From Campylobacteraceae bacterium (lineage in GTDB: Bacteria > Campylobacterota > Campylobacteria > Campylobacterales > Sulfurovaceae), in contig JALWZK010000082.1 in NCBI GenBank assembly GCA_027002665.1, positions 1-7,474 on the forward strand: DNA of 7,474 nt. Direction: 5' to 3'. Shown here piece after piece: positions 1 through 7,000 of this stretch. The position numbers and the translations under genes are program-made. The notes under the pieces were generated by a model. That model searched no databases. It was not told where the DNA came from and worked only from the letters and a program-made list of their open reading frames with translations. The first letter of the stretch is position 1; every line of letters begins with the position of its first letter.

Positions 1-14
1 GATTTGAAAATTAA

Positions 15-36
15 TTTTTTTTTGTTAAAATATAAT
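15..36 (+). promoter_or_regulatory. Probable sigma-70 promoter of the 72-aa gene
   Basis: A perfect TATAAT at 31-36 is preceded by a run of nine T at 15-23 and no recognisable -35 hexamer. This matches the Campylobacter/Helicobacter housekeeping promoter style, where a periodic T-rich stretch replaces the -35 box. It lies 30 nt before the start codon, which would give a short leader with the Shine-Dalgarno AAAGGG at 54-59. Confidence 0.6.
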
Positions 37-66
37 TAGCCTATTTAATAAGTAAAGGGTATTTAT

Positions 67-285
67 ATGCAAAAAGTTAGTTTTTCTATTAATGGAAAGC
101 GGTATGAGGTTGAGTTAGATAATGATTTTGCAATATTTGTTATGGAAAAACTTAGAGAGAGCGGTATCTCCTCAGATAGAGATAATAATGTTCCAAAACT
201 ATTAAATGTCTATTTACAGTCACTAAAAGAGAATTTTGATACCCAAAGAGAGATAGAGAAGCTCCTTATTAAGACAAGAATATAA
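67..285 (+). CDS. Small conserved-looking hypothetical protein (72 aa)
   Basis: I do not recognise a named family. The ATG is supported by AAAGGG at 54-59, seven nucleotides upstream, and by the promoter just before it. The product is soluble and strongly charged, with no signal peptide or membrane segment. Residues 2-18 (KVSFSINGKRYEVELDN) look like a beta hairpin built around an NGK turn. The remainder, from about residue 20, is predicted helical and amphipathic: FAIFVMEKLRES, then PKLLNVYLQSLKENF, ending in an acidic/basic helix that could be a coiled coil (QREIEKLLIKTRI). A short beta hairpin plus helices is typical of small cytosolic regulators or adaptor proteins, but nothing here fixes a role. 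It is separated from the pilin genes by 110 nt holding a second promoter, so a functional link to them is not shown. Good coding evidence, unknown function. Confidence 0.8.
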   Translation: MQKVSFSINGKRYEVELDNDFAIFVMEKLRESGISSDRDNNVPKLLNVYLQSLKENFDTQREIEKLLIKTRI

Positions 286-287
286 AA

Positions 288-322
288 AAAATCTTAATTT
301 TTTTAAATAATTTAAGAATTTT
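288..322 (+). terminator. Possible weak AT-rich terminator after the 72-aa gene
   Basis: TCTTAA at 292-297 pairs with TTAAGA at 312-317, and A288-A290 can pair with T319-T321 outside one mismatch. The stem has almost no GC and a 14-nt loop, so it would be weak. It sits directly behind the stop codon in T-rich DNA. It may be only an AT-rich coincidence. Confidence 0.25.
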
Positions 323-329
323 ATAAATA

Positions 330-344
330 TTTTTAAGTTATAAT
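330..344 (+). promoter_or_regulatory. Probable sigma-70 promoter of the pilin genes
   Basis: TATAAT at 339-344, with a T5 run at 330-334 just upstream and no clear -35 element, has the same architecture as the promoter at the start of the window. It would place the transcript start near 350 and give a leader of about 45 nt. That leader contains a run of ten A (372-381) just before the Shine-Dalgarno AAGGAG at 384-389. Confidence 0.6.
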
Positions 345-395
345 TTTAATGTTTCATAAAAGACAGATTGTAAAAAAAAAATTAAGGAGTATTTT

Positions 396-908
396 ATGAA
401 AAACAGATTAAATAGTCAAGCGGGTATGAGAAGCGGTTTTACAATGATTGAGTTAATTTTCGTTATTGTAATTATTGGTATTTTAGCATCAGTGGCTATT
501 CCTAAGTTGGCAGCAACAAGAGATGACGCAAAAATCTCTAAATTGGCAAATGCTATTCAGACAGCAAAGAGTGAACTATCAGCTAAAATTATTGCTACAA
601 ATAATATCCCAAATGATGCAGCAGACCCTGTTCAAACAATTAAAGATTACTCAAATACTGTCGCAGAGGCTGTAATAAGTGGTGACGCAACAGTTACAAA
701 TGAAGATACAAATTCATCTTATATTACATTTATAGATAAAGATAGTGGAGATCAATGTAAAAAAATGTATATTAAAGGAAATAAAAATACAGGTAGTGTA
801 GTCATTAGTATAGTAACAGATACCAATAATACTGCTATATGTAAAGGTGTAAATACTTTAGTTCCAGATACAAGTATTACTGTCGGTGGAACACAGGTAA
901 CATATTAA
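396..908 (+). CDS. Type IV pilin-like / type II secretion pseudopilin protein 1
   Basis: Prepilin of 170 residues. The prepilin-peptidase site is SG^FTMIEL, with Gly14 at -1, Phe15 at +1 and the conserved Glu at mature position 5 (Glu19). A hydrophobic helix (about 20-36) anchors it in the inner membrane before assembly. The leader is 14 residues and basic. Met11 would give a short MRSG leader like the paralogues, but only the first ATG has a strong Shine-Dalgarno (AAGGAG at 384-389, six nt away). The globular part (about 50-170) is Thr/Asn/Asp-rich with two cysteines, Cys121 and Cys149, probably disulfide-bonded as in many pilin C-terminal loops. It is a full-length paralogue of the next gene, sharing DQC/SVC...TAICKG...L(V/I)PD...Y. 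It is followed by a terminator, so it is probably the most expressed of the three. Whether it builds a pilus, a secretion pseudopilus or a DNA-uptake pseudopilus cannot be told from sequence. Confidence 0.93.
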   Translation: MKNRLNSQAGMRSGFTMIELIFVIVIIGILASVAIPKLAATRDDAKISKLANAIQTAKSELSAKIIATNNIPNDAADPVQTIKDYSNTVAEAVISGDATVTNEDTNSSYITFIDKDSGDQCKKMYIKGNKNTGSVVISIVTDTNNTAICKGVNTLVPDTSITVGGTQVTY

Positions 909-914
909 TCTATA

Positions 915-947
915 CTCTAAGCCATATTTGGCTTAGGGATATTTTTT
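915..947 (+). terminator. Intrinsic terminator (probably leaky) after pilin gene 1
   Basis: CTAAGCCA (917-924) and TGGCTTAG (929-936) form a perfect 8-bp stem with the loop TATT. The stem can extend by a T-G wobble and a C-G pair to 915-938. Six T follow at 942-947, three nt after the extended stem. It begins six nt after the stop codon. As no convincing promoter follows before the next pilin gene, it probably reduces rather than abolishes downstream transcription. Confidence 0.75.
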
Positions 948-988
948 AAATTTAGTAATATGAATATTATTAAATTTAGAAAATACCC
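937..988 (+). repeat. Large inverted repeat (25-nt arms) between pilin genes 1 and 2
   Basis: Bases 937-961 pair with 964-988 around a central GA: 22 Watson-Crick pairs, two G-U wobbles (955/970 and 946/979) and one A-C mismatch (939/986). The stem is mostly A-T, closed at its base by G-C pairs (937/988, 938/987). It begins inside the preceding terminator, takes up that terminator's T-run, and ends four nt before the weak AGAGA ribosome site (992-996) of the next gene. In RNA it would be a long stem-loop, suggesting a processing, stability or translation-control element. As DNA it could be a protein-binding palindrome. Confidence 0.7.
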
Positions 989-1006
989 TACAGAGATTGA
1001 AAATAG

Positions 1007-1462
1007 ATGAAAAACGCATTTACTATGATAGAGTTAATATTTGTTATTGTTATAATTGGCATTCTCGCTTCAGTTGCCATTCCAAAACTATCCGCTACAA
1101 GAGATGATGCAAAGGCGTCTGTCTTAGCTAAGGCTATTCAAAGTGTAAAATCTGAAATCTCTTCTGCCATTCTATCAAATAATAGAGTTCCAACAACTAC
1201 CAAAGAGATGATAGAGATATCCAATACATTGAGAGATTTATCCAATTTCGTTTTGGTCAATAATAAGGTGATTGATATAGTCGATACTGATGATAATAGT
1301 AGTGTATGTAAAAGGATAACCATAGATGACTCTAATATATCAAATGTAAAATTAACTCTTACAGATGGGGAGGGGGATACAGCAATATGTAAAGGATTAA
1401 AGAGATTAATTCCCGATAACAATACATCTTTTACAATAGCTGGAAACTTAATAAACTATTAG
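1007..1462 (+). CDS. Type IV pilin-like / type II secretion pseudopilin protein 2
   Basis: Prepilin of 151 residues with a minimal leader, MKNA^FTMIEL: Ala4 at -1 rather than the usual Gly, Phe at +1, Glu9 at mature +5. An in-frame TAG directly before the ATG (1004-1006) rules out a longer leader. The ribosome site is weak (AGAGA at 992-996). The hydrophobic helix spans about 10-26 and is followed by the SATRDDA segment. The globular part carries Cys101 and Cys128, aligned with Cys121/Cys149 of the gene upstream. The shared TAICKG and LIPD motifs and the terminal Tyr show that the two are duplicates along their whole length. It lies 98 nt after pilin gene 1, behind a terminator and a large hairpin, and 11 nt before pilin gene 3. 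A minor pilin or pseudopilin subunit is the best guess. The Ala at -1 could slow prepilin-peptidase cleavage but is shared with gene 3. Confidence 0.92.
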   Translation: MKNAFTMIELIFVIVIIGILASVAIPKLSATRDDAKASVLAKAIQSVKSEISSAILSNNRVPTTTKEMIEISNTLRDLSNFVLVNNKVIDIVDTDDNSSVCKRITIDDSNISNVKLTLTDGEGDTAICKGLKRLIPDNNTSFTIAGNLINY

Positions 1463-1467
1463 AAGGA
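1463..1467 (+). promoter_or_regulatory. Shine-Dalgarno that decides the start of pilin gene 3
   Basis: AAGGA at 1463-1467 directly abuts an in-frame TTG (1468), which is far too close to be served by it. It lies six nt before ATG 1474, the ideal distance. The ATG is therefore the start. Confidence 0.8.
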
Positions 1468-1473
1468 TTGAAT

Positions 1474-1947
1474 ATGGATTTCAAAAGAGCATTTACTATG
1501 GTAGAGTTAATTTTTGTTATAGTTATTATTGGTATTCTCGCTGGAGTTGCAATTCCAAGACTCTCTGCTACAAGAGATGATGCAGTTATTACAAAGGCAA
1601 GAACAACAGTGGCAACAGTTAGAAATGCCTTAGCGATGGAGAGACAGAAGAGAATTTTAAGAGGTGATTTTAACCCAATAAAGGCAGTTGGTGGAGCTAC
1701 AAATGTATTTGGACATTTTGATAATAATAAAAGTCTGCCTCTCGTTTTAGAGTATCCTATACCATCTGAAAATGGAAAAGGTAAATGGTCGTTTAGTGCT
1801 GGAACAGGTAAAAATGGGAGAGACCAATATATATTTGACTCATCTCTTGGTAAAGTCTATTTTGAGATAGTCAATGGTAAATTTGAGTGTGATAGTTCAA
1901 TAACTAATAATAATAACAGTGCTGGATGTAAACAACTAACACAGTAA
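1474..1947 (+). CDS. Type IV pilin-like / type II secretion pseudopilin protein 3
   Basis: Prepilin of 157 residues from ATG 1474; a TTG six nt upstream extends the frame but has no usable ribosome site. The leader is MDFKRA, then ^FTMVEL: Ala6 at -1 and Glu11 at mature +5. The membrane helix is about residues 12-28. The N-terminal 31-codon block (1492-1584) is 82/93 identical in DNA to that of pilin gene 2. The rest is a different subfamily: a basic helical stretch with MERQKRILRGDFNPI (55-69), a central Gly-rich beta region (WSFSAGTGKNGRDQYIFD, about 105-122), then KVYFEIVNGKFECD. Cys139 and Cys152 sit close together near the C-terminus around an Asn-rich loop. The differing body suggests a distinct place in the fibre, perhaps a minor or initiating pseudopilin. 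Campylobacter uses such proteins (CtsG-like) in DNA uptake, but I cannot show orthology. It is cotranscribed with gene 2. Confidence 0.92.
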   Translation: MDFKRAFTMVELIFVIVIIGILAGVAIPRLSATRDDAVITKARTTVATVRNALAMERQKRILRGDFNPIKAVGGATNVFGHFDNNKSLPLVLEYPIPSENGKGKWSFSAGTGKNGRDQYIFDSSLGKVYFEIVNGKFECDSSITNNNNSAGCKQLTQ

Positions 1948-1976
1948 AATTTAATAGAAATTTAAAAATTAATATT

Positions 1977-1998
1977 TAGATGGGAGAAATCCCATCTA
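1977..1998. terminator. Shared hairpin between convergent genes, GAAA loop
   Basis: TAGATGGGA (1977-1985) and TCCCATCTA (1990-1998) form a perfect 9-bp stem closed by the tetraloop GAAA on the + strand (TTTC on the - strand). It abuts the stop codon of the large - strand gene (1999-2001). On the - strand it is followed by T-rich sequence with a T5 run (complement of 1965-1969), so it is a plausible intrinsic terminator there. On the + strand only TT then ACC follows, so termination of the pilin transcript would be weak, although the GNRA loop could stabilise its 3' end. Confidence 0.75.
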
Positions 1999-4035
1999 TT
2001 ACCAATCCAACTTATGAGCTGAATCTCTATTTGGTTTAATATATAGGATATTCCCCGTCTTTCCAACTCCTGTCCAAGTTGAAGCGTTATTTTCAGTTCC
2101 CATTACAAAGTAGTGATTCACCCCTTGTGGAACATTTGGTATTGGGTTACCTCCATAATATCTCAACTGAGGGTCTGCATATATATCAACTCTATACTTT
2201 TGAGTCCCATGTGGATTTGTAAATCTCGTCATAATAACTCCATTTCTACCATTTGTAAATCTAATTGGCATAGTAGGGAAAAAGGTTAATATGTTGGGAG
2301 TTGAACTATTTGGAACTAAATTATTGACTCCACCATCAACCGTTGCATTGTGGTCTATGGATAGATACCAACCACTCTCAACTCTTGGACTACTTGCAAT
2401 GGAGGTGTGATTTGATAGATTTGTATCTTGGCAATATTTACTATTTACACTCCCACCACAAAATATCTCTATTTGAAGAGGTGTTCTAATGGTATCTCCA
2501 TTTTTAAAATATAGTCTTGGGAATTTAATCTTATCTGGAGATACCATAGCAAAATAGAAGTTACGGACTGTATTATTTAAACTCTCTGAACCTTTTGGAA
2601 TATATGGATTAAGCTCATCTAATAGATTTGCTGTTGAATTTGCCTCTGTTGAGTTTGTATCAATCTTTCTAAAGGTTATCTGAATAGGGTTTATGGTCTC
2701 TGCAAGATTTTTATCTATATTGTATCTTATATCAAGATGAGCTTTGGCATTGGTTTTAAACTTATCTTTGGATATATTGATATTTGGCAAGAGGTTAAAT
2801 TTACTATTTCTATCAATAGTTACATTGGTCTCACTATTAAATCTTGTAACTCTTGTGAAGTTAATATCGCTTCCCTTTGTTGTCTTAATAGATTGGTCTA
2901 TTCCAGTATCGGATAGTGTAGTCACTCCCACATTCAAGAGGGTATCCTTAGAGAAACAGCCATCTGTAAAGTTTGTGGTTATATTTCCATCTCTACTCAT
3001 GGCAGTAATATCTCCTTGAAGTGCTACAGCAACACTATTAAATGTGGAGTTAATCTCACTCATATATATAAAATCCTTATGTGAACTGTGTGGTAGGTTA
3101 TCTATTGTAAAGTTTACATCGAAGTAGTATGGGAAGAACGAGACATTTATATCTGGATTTGAGACTATATTACAACCTGATATGGTATTTCCATCTGATG
3201 AGGTGTATGATTTATTTATATCACAATCTCCACTCTGAATATCAACCATACTCCAATTCTCATCTTTTATAGAGAATCTATATCTTCCAACATTCTGATT
3301 TTTAAATAGGTGGGTCATATTTTTTCCATTAATAAAGGTCTCATTGGAGATTTTATCACTCCTATCTATACATTGAGATATGTTTTTATCTAAGAACTCC
3401 AAAGTTCTTGTAACTAAGGAGGTATTATAGTCTATTGATGGATTGGCATCTGTGCCATTATATATAGAGGCAGTTACAGTTAAGTTATAATCATATCCCG
3501 ATGCAAATCGTAGAGGAGTAGTATTATCTGGTGAGATATTGATTCTTCTTGTCAGATTTTTATCTGATAAGATTAGATGAAAATACTCCGGTCGAATTGC
3601 AAAATTATCTCTTGCATCATCATGGACTATATGCTCCATTGCATTAAAACAGCTCTCCAAATTGGTAATGCAGTTTGCTTGGATAATATTTCCACTCCCA
3701 TCAACTCCATAAGATACTCTAAATCTTGCACTTCTTGTAGCTGGAAGGGAGTTTAAATCTGATGGTAGCGTAATATCAACTTTACTATCTGAGATATATC
3801 CATATCTACTATATATAGTTCTATTATTATCTTCATCAATAAGCTCTAACTTAATGGTGATATTGCCATCTAAATTTTGTAGTTGAGACATATCCTTCTT
3901 ATATAGAACTATTGAGTAGTCGAAATCTCTACCTACAATCTGCGTAAACCAAGCATTTCTCTCCTTTGAATTGATTGGATATGAGCCACTATTCGTTCTC
4001 TCAACATTAAATACTCCCTGTAGTGGTTTGGTTTT
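1999..4035 (-). other. C-terminal region of the giant protein, residues 1128-1805, unassigned
   Basis: About 680 residues with no confident family. It is beta-rich and dense in Asn/Thr/Ser/Asp. Eight cysteines occur, some in close pairs: C1249/C1256, C1398/C1415, C1653/C1662, plus C1349 and C1487. Two stretches recall the DUF6701 region of MshQ: FAIRPEYFHLILSDK (1272-1286) followed by LTVTASIYNGTDANPSIDYNTS, and near the end FTNPHGTQKYRVDIYADPQ then LRYYGGNPIP (1732-1760). The protein ends in KLDW with no anchor signal. The MshQ link is a weak pattern match from memory. Confidence 0.45.
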
Positions 4036-7000
4036 ATCTCCAAAATAGATTTGATAATCCTCCACCTCTCCATCGCTCATAAAACCTGTAGGATTCATAT
4101 TAGGCTTGCTGGATACCCTAACTCTTAAATATGTTTTTCTATCTTTCATTAGATTAGGAGGTAGAAAAATATCTATATTATGCTCTCCTGCTGTCAATTC
4201 TCCACTATATACAAGGTCACTGGAGCTATTAAAATAACCATTAATATCTTTATCTATCCATATTTTCAGATAAGCCTCCTTAGATAACTTTACTTTTAGA
4301 GTTGTTGTGCTATTTAACTCAAAATAGCCTCCATTTATATCTGTTCCATCTAAAAAGGTTAAACCGTCTTCATCATCTACTCCATCACTATCATCACCCT
4401 TAGCATCTACTGTATCAAAATAGCTAATATCATGGTCTATCTCATCACCTAAGAATATGCCATTGGATATATTATGTCCTGCCTTTCCATAGGAGACTGG
4501 TGCATCTCCATAATCTGTAAATATTAAATTGGCATTAAGACAGTTTGCTCCATCATTATAATCGGCTCTTTGTGATTTAGATAGAAACCTCTTTGTTCCA
4601 TCTTGTAGATTAAACTCAAAAAATCCATGCCCTTTACTATCATTTGCAAAAAATCTACCACTTTTATCTGAAAATGAAGAATCGAACTCATATCCGGTGT
4701 GAGGATTACCAATAAATGAGACCTCTCCACTATCTACATCTATCTTAGTGAGTTTTCCACCATCGGCAACTCCATATAGATATTTACCATCTGGAGAGAA
4801 TGAGAAGTCTTTAATAGATACAGACTTAGTTAAAGTTATCTCCTGCACATCTCTTTTACTATCATTTTCATCTAATTTAATCTTAAACATCTTATTATAA
4901 TCAACTCCAAACCCTGTGACATAGTAGTATCCATTAAAACTTGCACCTGCATAGGCTTGATTGCTCTCAAATATATCAGGCAATCTGGATACCTCTCCAA
5001 GACTTATTACCTTACCTGTTTTACTTATTCTAAATAGCTCTTTATAATACAATCCATATATATAGTTATCTTCTGTGGAGTATGCTAAAGCGTTATAGAG
5101 TTTCTTTTCACCATAATCGTCCATAACTTCAAATTTAAATGGGGATTTTGATGTATCTATTCTATGTAACCACATTTTACCAGTTACTTTACTACCTCTT
5201 TTAATACTACTCGATAGATACATATGATTATCACAACTAAATGGCTCTTCACTATGCACATCATCATTTAAGATATAAATTCCACTACTAATTCTTCCGG
5301 TGGTAAGATTTTTAGGATTTTTCAATGCAATTATAAATAGCTCATTTGGCTCAATATTTCTATCTCCATTGATAGTTACTTTAAGTCCAGCTGAGGTTTT
5401 ACCCTTTGGAATATTTAGTTTTCCACTAATTCCCACATAGTCACTATCCTCAGAGGAGTTACTTCCATCTTGTGCGGATTTATCATAGGTATAATAGTCT
5501 ATAGATGTGTTTGATAGTGCCGGTTTATCTAAAACTACTTTAATATCTATGGTATGAGTTGAACTATTCCCCTCATAAGTGCTATAGTTGGGTTTTTCTA
5601 TATCCAATTTAGGATAATCTCCATCATCATTGATGATTACTCCAAATATACTCTGTTTACCTACTATTTTAAGATTATCTGTCTCATTATCTATTCTAAA
5701 ATAGAAAGATTCGTCATTCTCTATCTTAGTATCACCTTTTATCTTAATAGGGATTGTAATAGAGGTTGCACCTTTTGGAATATTAAATGTTGTTCTCCTA
5801 ACCATAATATAGTCCTCATCTGCCTTAGCAGAATGATTTGATGTCCGATAATCAAAGTGAGAGTTCTCTAATGCAGGAGCATTTAATTTGAGAGTAAAGT
5901 TTAAATCTCTTACACTGCTATTTCCTTCAATAACTGAAAAACTATCTTGTGTAAATGAGAGAGTAGGATAGGACCCATCATCATTTATAATGGTAGCTAT
6001 TGCCTGATTAGTTGTCCCATATTTTAATTTATTTAGATTTGTAAATCCAAAATAGAAAGTTTCGTTATCTTCTATCTTGGTATCCCCATTGATTGGAACA
6101 GATATTTTGAATCTCGTAGTCCCCTCTGGAATGTTCATATCTCCATGTGTATATATATAATCACTATCTTCTGTTGTAGCAGTTCCATTCCAAGTCTCAT
6201 AGTGAAAGGAGCTACCTTTAACTGCTGGTGAGTTCAATTTAAATGTAAAGTCTAAATTTTTTGATGATGTATTCCCCTCTACTATTGAGTATTTTGATTT
6301 GGAGAGTGATATAGTAGGATACTCACCATCATCATTTAAAATTCTGGCTTGTGAGTGTTCTGTTTGAATATAGCTACTTCCGGATAGGTTCATCTGTAGA
6401 AACTCATTCTCCTCTATTGTATTGTCTCCTACAATATCTACAAATATGTTTTTAACTTTATCACCCTTATGAAATGTAATATCTCCACTCTTAGAGATAT
6501 AGTCACTCGATGAGGTTGCACTTGGTGTTGATGAGCCATCTTGCGTCTGATAGTGTATAGTAAGAGGGGTATCTAATGGATATTTTTTTGTTAAATATAC
6601 TTTAAACCTCATCTTATTATGGTCCCCAACATTCCCCTCTTTTATGTCAAAACTATCCATATATATTAAAACATCATCATTTCTAATGGTCCCCCATGCT
6701 TTATCTCTAATAATAGTCCCCTCCGAAATAGATGATATCTCCACCTGAAAATTCTCTTTACTCTCTGGAATTGTATCTCCAATAATAGTAATAGGGATAT
6801 ACCCATACTTCTTCCCCTTGGGAATTGTGAGAGTTCCACTCTTTGGAATATAATCCTCTCCTGCTATTGCACTACCATCTATAGTTCTATAGTGCATTGT
6901 AATATCATTTGGGGCAATCTGATTTAATTCAACTGTAAATTTTAAATCCCAATTGACATCTCCTTCATCTTCATCTCTATTATGTATTTTTGCCTTTAAT

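Noticed and set aside
948..977. Possible promoter for pilin gene 2 (TATTAT at 965-970)
   Set aside because: The hexamer lies inside the large AT-rich inverted repeat and has no T-tract at proper distance; such hexamers are expected by chance in this composition.
1138..1422. 94-codon open frame on the - strand inside pilin gene 2
   Set aside because: It lies wholly antisense to a clear pilin gene, has no ribosome site I can credit, and its hydrophobic, Ser/Leu/Ile-rich product looks like a shadow of AT-rich coding DNA.
2744..3019. 91-codon open frame on the + strand inside the giant gene
   Set aside because: Antisense to well-supported coding sequence; the Leu/Val/Ser-rich translation is what the complement of Asn/Asp/Lys-rich codons yields.
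4524..4730. 68-codon open frame on the - strand in another frame of the giant gene
   Set aside because: It overlaps the propeller/GEVED junction out of frame. The main frame has recognisable domains there and no frameshift is needed.
6145..6165. TATATATA microsatellite-like stretch in the giant gene
   Set aside because: Short, in frame, encoding ordinary residues (YIYTHGD) of Calx-beta unit 4; no sign of a contingency locus.
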